A DNA stretch of 32,427 bases from Mycobacterium sp. (lineage in GTDB: Bacteria; Actinomycetota; Actinomycetes; Mycobacteriales; Mycobacteriaceae). The notes under the pieces are model-generated. The model ran no database searches, was not told the DNA's origin, and worked only from the letters and a program-made list of their open reading frames with translations. Made by a program: the position numbers and the translations under genes. The stretch spans positions 1 through 32,427 of the forward strand of contig NZ_JAOPWB010000145.1 of assembly GCF_025965855.1 (NCBI RefSeq), in the 5' to 3' direction. Positions 7,614 to 15,427 of this stretch are shown in pieces (position 1 is the first letter of the stretch; each line of letters starts with the position of its first letter).

Positions 7614-9364
7614 ATGACCTACGACCTGATCATCAGGAGCGGAACCGTGGTGGACGGCACCGGAGCGCCGGCGCGGACCGCCGATGTCGCGGTCATCGAC
7701 GGCATCATTGCGGAAGTCGGCCGCGTCGACGGCACCGCCAGACGCTCCGTCGACGCCGACGGCCTAACCGTGGCACCGGGATTCGTCGACGTGCATACCC
7801 ATTACGACGGGCAGGCCACCTGGGACCCGCATCTCACCCCTTCCTGCTGGCACGGCGTAACGACGGCGATCATGGGCAATTGCGGCATCGGTTTCGCGCC
7901 CGTGCGGCCGGATCGGCACGCCTGGCTCGTCGACCTGATGGAAGGCGTCGAGGACATTCCGGGCTCCGCGCTGTCCGAGGGCATCACGTGGGAATGGGAG
8001 TCCTTTGGCGAGTATTTGGGCGCCCTCGAACGGATGCCGCGCGCGGTGGACGTGGCCGCCCAGATCCCGCATGCGGCCGTCCGTGGCTTTGTCATGGGCG
8101 ACCGTGCGCACGAGACCGCGACAAGCGTGGACCTCGACGCGATGAGCCGGATCGTCGCCGAAGGCCTGCGAGCCGGAGCGTTGGGCATGTCGTTCGGACG
8201 CACGGCGGGACATCGCAGTGCGTCGGGTGCACCCGTGCCGGGAACCTATTCCGAGGAAGACGAGCTCGCCGCGCTGATGGCCGTGATGGCCGAGGCGGGT
8301 TCGGGTGTGCTGCAGGTGGTTCCGGCCGGTGTGGGCGGCGCCATGGGCGGCGACCAGCGCCACTCGATCGACGCCGAGATCGACTGGATCACCAGGCTCG
8401 GGCGGCAATACCGGATACCGCTCACCTTCCTGGCGATGGTCAATGAGCAGGATCCGCACGACTGGCGACACTGGTTCGCGGCGGTGCACGAAGCCAACGA
8501 GGCCGGTGCGGCAATCCGGCCGCAGGTCGCCAGCCGGGCCTTCGGAATGTTGATGGGCCACCAATCGCGGATGAATCCCTTCCGGCACCGGGCGACGTAT
8601 CGGCCGTTAATGGAACTGCCCTTGGCGCAGCGTATTCAACGACTCCGCGATCCGGGCGTCCGGGCGCGAATCCTGGCAGACGCGCCCGACCGGACGCCAG
8701 AACCGACCGCCGACCAACTCAACAAGCACATTTTCAGGCGCCTGTATCCACTCGGCGAAGCGCTGACTACGAACCCGCGCCCGAAGACAGCATCGCCGCG
8801 ATCGCCGAACGGGAGCGCCGTGACCCGTGGGAGGTCACTTATGACGTGCTGCTCGGCGCCCAGGGGCGCGAATTCCTGCTGCTGCCGCTGCTCAACTACG
8901 CCGGCAACAACTACGACCACCTGTACAACATGATGGCGGACCCGGTGAGTTTGCAGGGGCTGGGCGATGGCGGAGCGCACTGCGGCATCATCTGCGACGC
9001 CAGCATGACGACGTTCCTGCTCTCGCATTGGGTGGGCAACCGGACCCGGGGGCCGGGCCTGGCGCTGGAAGCCGCGGTGCACCGCCTCACCGGCGACCCC
9101 GCGGGTTTCTACGGGCTGGGTGATCGCGGCGTGCTCGCGCCCGGCCGCCGTGCCGACATCAACCTGATCGACCTGGATCGGCTGCGGCTGCACTACCCGG
9201 AGCGGGTCGAGGACCTGCCGGGCGGCGCGGGCCGGTTGATCCAGCGTTCGGACGGCTACGTCGAGACGATGGTGGCGGGCCAGACCGTCGTCGCCGAAGG
9301 CGAGCTGACCGATGCCAGGCCCGGCGGTCTGGTCCGGGGACGCCGCCCGGTGCCCGTCGGTTAG
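7614..9364 (+). pseudogene. N-acyl-D-amino-acid deacylase-type amidohydrolase, frameshifted
   Basis: This metal-dependent amidohydrolase of the D-aminoacylase (amidohydrolase 3) type is split by a frameshift. The first frame has the metal-site motif 'DVHTHYDGQATWD', then 'GNCGIGFAPVRP' and 'GMSFGRTAG', and reads correctly to about 8757 (LYPLGE). The homologous reading then continues in the frame one base earlier (DYEPAPEDSIAAIAERE, LLGAQGREFLLLPLLNYAGN), with the conserved 'LGDGGAHCGIICD' and the C-terminal 'GVLAPGRRADINLIDLDRL'. One missing base between about 8757 and 8765 restores a protein of about 583 aa, the usual length. In the first frame translation would run to 8933 with a nonsense Thr-rich tail. 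It is either a recent pseudogene or a sequencing error; both halves look well conserved, so the change is recent. The start ATG has GAGGAGG upstream. Confidence 0.85.
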
Positions 9365-9425
9365 CCGGCCCTATAGGCGACCGCAAGCGCGGCGTAGCCG
9401 GGCGCTCTGGGTCGTCTCCATCGGA

Positions 9426-10121
9426 CTACAGGCGACCCGCGGCGAAATCGGCCGCCTGATCGACCATTCCGGCCTCGACGTATTGCCGGTGCGCGGCCGG
9501 GAATCCCGACCCCGAACAGACCGGATCGTTGGGAACGCACAACTCGATCGTCTTGGGTGCGTACAGCGGGCCGACCGTGACCGGCGGCTCGTTGATGATG
9601 CTCATGAACTGTATCGACGGCTTGCCGAAGAGGGCGACGGCGGCGACGTGGTTGGCGACGTCGGGGGCCATCGGCTGGGGCGGCTGCGCAAGATTTGCCC
9701 CGTCCGGGACCCGGTTCGCGGTGACGAAGCCCATCACGGCCGCGCCCTGGGAATATCCGCCCAGCACCATTTTGGTTTTCGGGCAATTCGCCGCCATGGA
9801 CTCGACGTGGTGGCCGGCGTCTTTGATGCCGTCGATGGCGGTGGGAAAGTCCGTGGTGGCCGGGTAGTTGACCGGATACACGCCCACCGATTTAGCGCCG
9901 ACGCGCGAGCGCAGGATGTCGACGAAATCCTGGCCAACGCGGCCAACGCCGGGGGGCTCGGTGGTACCTCGGGCGAACACCACCTCGACGTCGGGGCACG
10001 GCTCGGCGGACGCGGACGGAATGGGAGCGGTCAGCAGCGCCCAAACCGGCGCCACCGCAGCGCAAATGAGGCTGGTAAGGGGAGGTAGCTGCACGTACCG
10101 AATCTTGACACAACCCGACAC
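9426..10121 (-). CDS. secreted cutinase-family esterase
   Basis: This 231-aa serine esterase of the mycobacterial cutinase-like (CULP) family hydrolyses carboxylic or lipid esters outside the cell. The signal peptide is about residues 10-40 (hydrophobic run ending PSASA before EPCPDVE). The mature part begins with 'CPDVEVVFARGTTEPPG', which carries the family's oxyanion-loop region. The nucleophile is Ser in GGYSQGAAV, the acid is Asp in 'PNDPVC', and the base is His in 'AAHRQY'. Four cysteines (CPD, NCP, LCV, PVC) match the two conserved disulfides. The start is a GTG at 10121; a GTG ten codons downstream is an alternative that keeps the signal peptide. It converges on the amidohydrolase with about 60 bp between stops. 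Confidence 0.9.
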   Translation of the reverse strand: MSGCVKIRYVQLPPLTSLICAAVAPVWALLTAPIPSASAEPCPDVEVVFARGTTEPPGVGRVGQDFVDILRSRVGAKSVGVYPVNYPATTDFPTAIDGIKDAGHHVESMAANCPKTKMVLGGYSQGAAVMGFVTANRVPDGANLAQPPQPMAPDVANHVAAVALFGKPSIQFMSIINEPPVTVGPLYAPKTIELCVPNDPVCSGSGFPAAHRQYVEAGMVDQAADFAAGRL

Positions 10122-10262
10122 CGGCTGCTCGGCGAGCGTTGCAACCGATGAAACTCCCGGCTGGGTCGCCTAAGCCACCCAAAACTCCGTTGGTCGCGGG
10201 TTTCAGCCCCGCCGCCCCACTTCAGAGGCTACTTTTCAAGATCAATCCTGCCGAGTCACTGT

Positions 10263-10480
10263 TTATTCACCGCTTTTTGCGACGGTTCGGTCGAGGAGAT
10301 CGGCTACCGGGTGTGAATCCGGCCGCGGCTCATATTCCGGCCCTGGGTCATCGAGACGTGGCTGTGGCCGAGGTGGTCGGCCCAAATCCGGGCCGACAGG
10401 CCATCGTCATCGATTAGCGTGGCGACAGTCTTGCGGAAGCTGTGCGTGGTGACTTCGGGGACGAAACTGACGCAACCGCA
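10263..10480 (-). pseudogene. tyrosine integrase, C-terminal remnant
   Basis: This is a decayed C-terminal piece of a phage-type tyrosine recombinase. The reading 'EVTTHSFRKTVATLIDDDGLS' contains the catalytic HxxR (HSFR), and 'ADHLGHSHVSMTQ' contains the conserved LGH. The residue where the catalytic Tyr is expected (…QDRYMSRGR… in relatives, from memory) is Asn (QGRNMSRGR; TAT to AAT). Just after 'RIHT' a one-base loss puts a stop in frame; reading on in the other frame gives 'VADLLDRTVAKSGE' and a stop at 10263, the expected integrase end. The N-terminal and middle parts are missing or unrecognisable above about 10480. It cannot be an active recombinase. It marks the edge of an old insertion next to the cutinase. 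Confidence 0.8.
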
Positions 10481-10589
10481 GACCGAGCAGCGACGTGCCG
10501 ACACTTTTGTCCTGACAGTGATCAACAATGGGTCGGAGGCGATCACGATCAAATCGATCGATTCACACCCGGAAAGCGCACCGGCGGTG

Positions 10590-11375
10590 TCAAGGTTGAC
10601 CTCGACGCACGCCGCTGCCGTGATGGGCGGCCATACAAAACAGCAGATTTGCGAAGACGATCTGCTGGCTCACCTGCGCGGCCACCGTTACCACGTCATA
10701 GTCCAGGAACGGAAACACATTCACCCCAGGGATCGTTTTCAAAACGGCAACCCAAAGTGCTTGATCATCGCTGTTCGTGGCGGCGTATAGCTTCATGTCT
10801 GACGCGCAGAACGGAAAAAGCTCACCGGCTGCGACAGCTTCAGAGATTGCCGCCGCGACGCCTGGTTTATCTGCTATCCCGTAATCGTCCAGGCTGATCA
10901 CGCCCCGTGGGCCGGTGTGCTTGGCTGCCAGCCTGATGTCGTCCCTGACGCACTGATAGCTGTGGCAGCCGTCGATGTGGGTGAAGCGCAAGGTCGGTAG
11001 CTCGGTTAGCTTCGCCGAGTCACAGATTCTGATGTCGAGTCGACGTCGGCTGTGATAGTGATTCCAGTTGCGACAGAACTCCGCGACCTCCAGACCGCCA
11101 TAGGCAATCCGGTCCTCGATAGCAATGTCTTCGTGCGACATCACCTTCTCAAACAGATCGCAGGCGATGAGGCGCTCATCAGGGCGCAGGCCGCAGCCCA
11201 TCAGTATGGCTGATTTACCCCGGTAGACCCCGATCTCCAGCATGTCTCCGGCGACTCCGCTGTCTAGCTGCTGGGCCAGGATGAAGTCGAACAGCATGAA
11301 GTCAGCAAGGTAGAAGTAGCCGGGAACTTGTTCAAACCCGCGTGCGTATTGTGTGGCGGTCTCAAGCTTCGGCAT
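10590..11375 (-). CDS. class I SAM-dependent methyltransferase (Methyltransf_24 / TylF-like)
   Basis: This is a 261-aa predicted O-methyltransferase. The SAM motif I is 'DMLEIGVYRGKSAILMG' (about residues 44-60), the following acidic motif is 'LIACDLF', and 'FTHIDGCHSYQCVRDDI' is the characteristic Asp-Gly-x-His region of the Methyltransf_24 group. 'GVISLDDYG' is the next strand and metal-ligand region. Such enzymes often methylate sugars in surface glycans or macrolides. The adjacent divergent glycosyltransferase suggests a sugar substrate, which is inference. The last 15-20 residues (HHGSGVRRGQP) look atypical and may be read-through at a broken end. Codon use is visibly less G/C-biased than in flanking genes, consistent with import. 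The ATG at 11375 has no strong ribosome site. Confidence 0.78.
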   Translation of the reverse strand: MPKLETATQYARGFEQVPGYFYLADFMLFDFILAQQLDSGVAGDMLEIGVYRGKSAILMGCGLRPDERLIACDLFEKVMSHEDIAIEDRIAYGGLEVAEFCRNWNHYHSRRRLDIRICDSAKLTELPTLRFTHIDGCHSYQCVRDDIRLAAKHTGPRGVISLDDYGIADKPGVAAAISEAVAAGELFPFCASDMKLYAATNSDDQALWVAVLKTIPGVNVFPFLDYDVVTVAAQVSQQIVFANLLFCMAAHHGSGVRRGQP

Positions 11376-11380
11376 TCAGA

Positions 11381-11587
11381 TCAGCCCCCAGGACCCCTGC
11401 CGAGCCCGCCTTCAGCAATCCTCTGCAGGGCCTTGGAGACGCCCTGCCGGGTGTGCCCGAGCCGGCGGGCGTCTTGGGCCTGAGACCAGCCGTTGCGCCG
11501 CAACCTGAAGATCAGGGCGTCACGCTCTGGCGCCACCATATCGTCGTAGTAACAGCCCGTCCGGATGCCGTTGTCGGCGTCGTACAT
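11381..11587 (-). CDS. small helix-turn-helix protein
   Basis: This 68-aa protein has a C-terminal helix-turn-helix: 'ALIFRLRRNGWSQAQDARRLGHTRQGVSKALQRI' reads as two short helices with a turn, as in phage or sigma-like DNA-binding domains. The chosen ATG (MYDADNG…) is one of two possible starts; a longer form would begin at 11629. It ends 5 bp before the methyltransferase start on the same strand. Its place beside the integrase remnant suggests a mobile-element origin. The target is unknown and it may be a remnant itself. Confidence 0.45.
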   Translation of the reverse strand: MYDADNGIRTGCYYDDMVAPERDALIFRLRRNGWSQAQDARRLGHTRQGVSKALQRIAEGGLGRGPGG

Positions 11588-11762
11588 GGTGCAAGAGTAC
11601 AGTTCGCGCCGTGTACCAGATGGCGGCAACGCGGCTCAGAAAGTCCGGTGCGATCCTGCGTCGGGAGGCCGCACGGTTCACGGCTTGCCGCGCAGCCTCA
11701 CCTGTTAACTCGTAATCGTCGCTCCCGTCGGGTGTGACCGTGCGCACCCGGCTACGGCGCAC
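11520..11762 (-). other. possible remnant of a small phage-like regulator gene
   Basis: This open frame of 80 codons begins with GTG. Its first 50 residues look protein-like ('VTPDGSDDYELTGEAARQAV', 'RRRIAPDFLSRVAAIW'), similar in feel to N-termini of small actinobacterial or phage DNA-binding proteins. The last 30 residues are Arg/Leu-rich and overlap the HTH gene in another frame. A frameshift near 11590 may have separated the two, making one broken gene out of both pieces. It is not secure enough to call as a functional gene. Confidence 0.3.
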
Positions 11763-11910
11763 ACCTCATCCCGAATCTGGCCTAGTTTGATCGCGGCCAA
11801 ATCCTATGCGCGGGCGCCGCTTTCACTGCCAGGCAGCTTGCCACGTTAATATTTGGGCAATTCGCTCATACACCGGAGAGGCTGGGAGAGTCTATGCCGA
11901 AGGATCCGCG

Positions 11911-13080
11911 ATGAAGTTTGCGCTGGCAACCTTGGGAAGTCGGGGCGATGTCGAGCCGTACGCCGCCCTCGGTCGGGAACTGCAGCGCCGCGGTCACGAA
12001 GTACGCCTGGCGATCCCACCTGACTATCTTGGCTTCGTCGAGTCGGCGGGGCTTACTGCGGTCGGCCACGGCCTGGACCGGTCAGTGCAAAACGCGAACC
12101 TGGTCGGGAAATACGGGAACACGCCGAGTCCAATCAGCATGGGCTGGGAAATTATGAAGGATGTCATCCAACTCTGGCCGGAGCTGGGTACGGCGCTGAC
12201 GTCGCTGGCAGATGGGGCCGACCTGCTATTGACGGACCCAGGCGAGCAGGGGCTGGCCGCGAATGTTGCGGAGTACTACGACATTCCGCTGGCTACGCTG
12301 CACTTCTACCCGATAGCGCCTGTTACGGAGTGGCACGTAACTAAACAGGCTGAAGACGCCCAACGCCGGGCACTAGGCCTGCCAGAGGAAACCGGACCCT
12401 CGACGCGACAATCGCTGGAGATCCACGCCTATGACGAGTTCTTCTTTCCCGGGCTGGCGGCCGAATGGGCGAAATGCGATGTCCGACGGCCTTTTGTTGG
12501 CGGGCTGACGCTGGAGTTGCCGACGGATGCCGACGACGAGGTCCTCTCATGGATTGCCGCGGGACCGCCGCCGATCTACTTCGGCTTCGGCAGCAGCGTG
12601 CGAATCGCATTTCCCGCTGATGCATTCGCGATGATCAGCGCGGCCTGCGCGCAGTTGGGCGAGCGTGCGTTGATTTGCAGTGGCTCGAGTGACTTCACCG
12701 AGGTCCCGCATTCCGACCACGTAAAGGTCGTGAGCGCGGTGAACCACTCGGCCGTTTTTCCCGCTTGCCGCGCGGTCGTCCACCACGGGGGCCCCGGCAC
12801 CACGTTCGCAGGCATACGGGCCGGAATCCCGACGCTGATCCTGTGGGTCTCGGTCGATCAGCCGATGTGGGGAGCCGCGGTCAACCACTTGGAAGTCGGC
12901 TTGGGGCGGCCCTTCTTCCTAACCCAGAAATCGCTGGTCGCGGATCTGCGGTCCATCCTCACTGCGCACTGCGTCACTCGAGCCCGTGAGGTCGCCGCCC
13001 AGATGACCGCACCCGGCGAAAGCGTTGCCACCGCCGCCGATCTCCTGGAAGACGCCGCCCGCCTCGGGCGCGTTGGCTGA
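11911..13080 (+). CDS. GT1-family glycosyltransferase (glycopeptidolipid type)
   Basis: This 389-aa glycosyltransferase transfers a sugar from a nucleotide-sugar donor to a lipid or natural-product acceptor. The N-terminus 'MKFALATLGSRGDVEPYAALG' is the hallmark of the mycobacterial Gtf/Rtf enzymes of glycopeptidolipid synthesis and of Rv1524/Rv1526c. The donor-binding motif is 'VVHHGGPGTTFAGIRAGIP', followed by 'SVDQPMWG'. It is shorter than typical members (about 420-430 aa from memory) but has both halves. The ATG at 11911 is preceded by AAGGA 6 nt upstream; a longer frame from 11806 has no family similarity. The gene is less G/C-biased than its surroundings and lies between an integrase remnant and core genes, suggesting acquisition as part of a surface-glycan island. 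Acceptor and sugar are unknown. Confidence 0.88.
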   Translation: MKFALATLGSRGDVEPYAALGRELQRRGHEVRLAIPPDYLGFVESAGLTAVGHGLDRSVQNANLVGKYGNTPSPISMGWEIMKDVIQLWPELGTALTSLADGADLLLTDPGEQGLAANVAEYYDIPLATLHFYPIAPVTEWHVTKQAEDAQRRALGLPEETGPSTRQSLEIHAYDEFFFPGLAAEWAKCDVRRPFVGGLTLELPTDADDEVLSWIAAGPPPIYFGFGSSVRIAFPADAFAMISAACAQLGERALICSGSSDFTEVPHSDHVKVVSAVNHSAVFPACRAVVHHGGPGTTFAGIRAGIPTLILWVSVDQPMWGAAVNHLEVGLGRPFFLTQKSLVADLRSILTAHCVTRAREVAAQMTAPGESVATAADLLEDAARLGRVG

Positions 13081-13468
13081 TCGGCGAAGGTGGGCCGGCG
13101 CGACGATGCGCGAGTGGAGGATCACGCATCGCGGCGCGCCGCCCGACTCCCGGTCACCCCTCGTCTTGGGGTGCCCCCCGACCAGAAGCGTCCCCTGGTC
13201 CGGTGTATCCGCAGGGACCAGCTATACCGCCCTAACCTCGCGCTTCATGAGCGGCGGAAATCGGCGGGTTCCCGGCCGGAGCTGATCGGCATCGAATCCC
13301 GTTGTGGCACAAGAACAGACAGTTAGCGCCTGGTCCGGTTACGAAACGGCTTTTGGTAATCCGCAGTCCGGAGATATCCCAGTTCAGCGCCACATCAACC
13401 GCGCGAGAATCGTCCGTGTTCGCGCGACGTGGGCAAGTCAAATCGCCAATGTGGTGTGATGAAGTCGG
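13081..13468. other. intergenic stretch without recognisable gene
   Basis: About 390 bp lie between the convergent ends of the glycosyltransferase and the membrane-protein gene. Only short frames occur and none looks like a known protein. No repeat, tRNA or clear terminator was found. It may be the far edge of the eroded island that begins at the integrase remnant. Confidence 0.5.
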
Positions 13469-13963
13469 TCATTTGTCCACGTCGGCACCGGGAAGTCGAT
13501 CCTGCCGATCCTCAGCCTGCTGCCTGTGCAGGAGCGAACTGACGGCGCGCAGCATGCCACGGAGCGTGTAGGCGGCCGTCAGCACCGACAGCAGGATCAG
13601 CAGGATGAACATCAGCAGCCAATTGCTGCGGCTGTGGCTGACGTCCCACCAGATCACGGTGAACAGCAGCACACAAAGCAAGAGCACAACGTCGCGCCAG
13701 CTGCCATGGTAAGACAGCGCGGCCTTGCGCAGCGCGCGACTCCTGTCGACGGAGTCGACCAGGTCATCGATGCGGGCATCGATGGTGCGTCGCAGTTCGG
13801 CGCGCCTGTTGGTGGCGTCCGGCGGGAGGCGATCCAGCAGGTCCATGTCCTGTTTGATCACCTCTCGATAGTCCGGGGCTCTGAATTGTCCGGCCGCGAT
13901 GGCCAGCAGCGCGCCACCGAACACCGGTGCGCTGTTCAGCGCGATTTGTGCCAGACCCACCAC
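13469..13963 (-). CDS. hypothetical three-helix membrane protein
   Basis: This 164-aa protein has an N-terminal hydrophobic segment (ALNSAPVFGGALLAIAAG, about residues 8-25). A charged, probably helical cytoplasmic stretch follows (residues 30-85, ending RSRALRKAA). Two close membrane helices come next: WRDVVLLLCVLLFTVIWW near 88-106 and WLLMFILLILLSVLTAAYTL near 114-134. A basic/acidic tail ends the protein. No domain was recognised. The GTG start is supported by GAGGAG 5-6 nt upstream. It lies 82 bp downstream of a TetR gene on the same strand and could be in its transcript. Confidence 0.65.
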   Translation of the reverse strand: MVGLAQIALNSAPVFGGALLAIAAGQFRAPDYREVIKQDMDLLDRLPPDATNRRAELRRTIDARIDDLVDSVDRSRALRKAALSYHGSWRDVVLLLCVLLFTVIWWDVSHSRSNWLLMFILLILLSVLTAAYTLRGMLRAVSSLLHRQQAEDRQDRLPGADVDK

Positions 13964-14045
13964 GTCCGCTCCTCAATTCGCCTCGGTCAACGTCGGCTCG
14001 TTGAGAATGGCCGAACGCGGGGGAGGGATCAACCACTTCGCCGAA

Positions 14046-14711
14046 TCAGGATGCTTTTGACGGGCGCCCGTGCCCCGGCGCCGGGTCGGCTCCCCGAAGC
14101 GCGTCCATCGTGCGCGCCAGCTGTGGATACGCGATCGCCGGTCCAATCCACCGGGTGAGATAGCGCCGCATGTCGGCGCCGCTGCGCGGCGGACGGCCCG
14201 GATCCGCGAGGAAGGATTGCAGCACCCTAAGGCCGAACTCGTTCAGTTCGTCAAGCCCCGACTCGTCGAAACCGTAACGTTCCCAATCGATGTCGAAACG
14301 ATGCAGCATCGAACGTCCGAACGCCAACGCGGTATCGGAGATGATGGAGACGCTCCGGCCGTGGCGCCGATTCAACACGAATGCGACCTGATTGTCCGAG
14401 GCCAGCTGCTCGATGGCGAAGGCCATGCCTTCCGTCATCGCCACGACCGGGTCGGTCACACCTGCGAGCTGGGCCGCCAAACGATCGAGAAACCCGTCGG
14501 CCGATCGCATCGCCGTTGCCAGCAGCAACGCCTGGGTGCCGGGGAAGTAGCGATAGACGGTCTGTCGCGTCACACCCAGGGCCCGCGCCACGTCAGCGAT
14601 CCGCGGCGCCGGGCCACGCTCCTCAATGATCTTGTCGGCGGCATCCAGGATGCGCCCGATCGCCTCCTCGTCGGAGGCGGGCGCGTTCCCTGCCCAACCG
14701 TGACTGCGCAT
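14046..14711 (-). CDS. TetR family transcriptional regulator
   Basis: This 221-aa regulator has an N-terminal TetR helix-turn-helix 'RIADVARALGVTRQTVYRYF' at about residues 36-55 and a helical ligand-binding C-terminal domain. The start is the ATG at 14711 (MRSHGWAG…); the open frame extends far upstream but only through non-homologous sequence past a good promoter (TATTAT at 14735-14740). A GTGTG-GA-CACAC palindrome overlies the expected -35, so autoregulation is plausible. The possible target is the membrane protein downstream. The ligand is unknown. Confidence 0.85.
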   Translation of the reverse strand: MRSHGWAGNAPASDEEAIGRILDAADKIIEERGPAPRIADVARALGVTRQTVYRYFPGTQALLLATAMRSADGFLDRLAAQLAGVTDPVVAMTEGMAFAIEQLASDNQVAFVLNRRHGRSVSIISDTALAFGRSMLHRFDIDWERYGFDESGLDELNEFGLRVLQSFLADPGRPPRSGADMRRYLTRWIGPAIAYPQLARTMDALRGADPAPGHGRPSKAS

Positions 14712-14734
14712 GCTCAGCGGATCCCCACAGCTGG

Positions 14735-14773
14735 ATAATAGCGTCCATCGGGGCGCCCAGCGTGTGGACACAC
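14735..14773 (-). promoter_or_regulatory. promoter and candidate operator of the first TetR gene
   Basis: On the minus strand a TATTAT -10 element (14735-14740) lies about 23 bp before the ATG. A 12-bp palindrome GTGTG-GA-CACAC (14762-14773) lies about 21 bp upstream of it, over the -35 region. This layout fits a TetR repressor blocking its own promoter. Confidence 0.4.
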
Positions 14774-14797
14774 TGAATTCGATTGGGCCACTGAGCT

Positions 14798-15385
14798 TTA
14801 GGCGGCGCACGCTTTCAGAATGAGGCCTACGGCCTCGTCCAGCTGCCCCGCGATCTCTTGGTAGCTGACGAACCGGGCCGTCATGAGCGCCCCGGCGAAC
14901 GTCATCTGAAGGGCGGACTTCACCGCGCGCGGCCACCCGGGACCCAGCGCGGCAGCGATCCGCCTCGATACCTCTTCGGCGATCTCATCCCGCAGCGGCT
15001 TGACCGCGGGGTCGTCGGCCATCAGCGCTGCCCCACACGCGGTCGTCAGCTCGGGCTCGTCGGCGACCATCAGCGCCATATCGCGCAACGTCGCGCTGAC
15101 CCGGGTCTGGGTGGTGTCGTTGACATCGGTATGCAGCGGCAGGTCATGCAGAAAGCGGAGGTACACCGCCGCCACCAGCGCGCTCTTCGACGGAAAGTAG
15201 GTATACGCGCTGGCCGGGGATACTCCGGCGCGGGTGGCGACCGCGCGCATCGTCAGGGTGGCGTACGACGATTCGCGCAGTTCCTCCAGCCCGGCGTCGA
15301 GTACTTTGCGGATCGTCTGCGCCGGCCGCCGGTCGGAGCGGCGGGCCGTGCCGGCGTCCGTCGGAGAAACCGCCTCTCTAGACAC
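14798..15385 (-). CDS. TetR family transcriptional regulator
   Basis: This 195-aa regulator has a TetR helix-turn-helix 'TMRAVATRAGVSPASAYTYF' at about residues 45-64 and a helical C-terminal domain with a dimer-forming end (FAGALMTARFVSYQEIAGQL). The start is a GTG. A -10 element TAGACT ends exactly 6 nt before it, so the mRNA is probably leaderless and needs no ribosome site. A 23-bp inverted repeat (TCTAGAC-N9-GTCTAGA) covers this -10 and start codon and lies upstream of the divergent methyltransferase, which is the likely regulated partner. It is separated from the next TetR gene by 86 bp. Confidence 0.87.
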   Translation of the reverse strand: MSREAVSPTDAGTARRSDRRPAQTIRKVLDAGLEELRESSYATLTMRAVATRAGVSPASAYTYFPSKSALVAAVYLRFLHDLPLHTDVNDTTQTRVSATLRDMALMVADEPELTTACGAALMADDPAVKPLRDEIAEEVSRRIAAALGPGWPRAVKSALQMTFAGALMTARFVSYQEIAGQLDEAVGLILKACAA

Positions 15386-15399
15386 CCGTCCAGTCTAGA
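15377..15399. promoter_or_regulatory. TetR operator shared by divergent genes
   Basis: TCTAGAC-N9-GTCTAGA is a perfect 7-bp inverted repeat. One half-site lies on the start codon of the TetR gene and the other on its -10; the whole site sits 29-51 bp upstream of the divergent methyltransferase ATG, over its -35. This is the classic position for a repressor controlling itself and its neighbour. Confidence 0.6.
15392..15397 (-). promoter_or_regulatory. -10 element of a leaderless TetR transcript
   Basis: TAGACT on the minus strand is followed by 6 nt and then the GTG start at 15385. That is the spacing seen for leaderless mycobacterial mRNAs. Confidence 0.5.
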
Positions 15400-15415
15400 A
15401 ACGGGTCGGACGATT

Positions 15416-15421
15416 TAGGGT
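15416..15421 (+). promoter_or_regulatory. -10 element of a leaderless methyltransferase transcript
   Basis: TAGGGT is followed by 6 nt and then the ATG at 15428, giving a transcript that would begin on the start codon. No strong Shine-Dalgarno sequence is present before the ATG, which agrees. Confidence 0.5.
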
Positions 15422-15427
15422 GGCGCC

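Noticed and set aside
13232..13441. 69-codon minus-strand frame in the intergenic stretch
   Set aside because: It has no ribosome site, no recognisable motif and no operon context.
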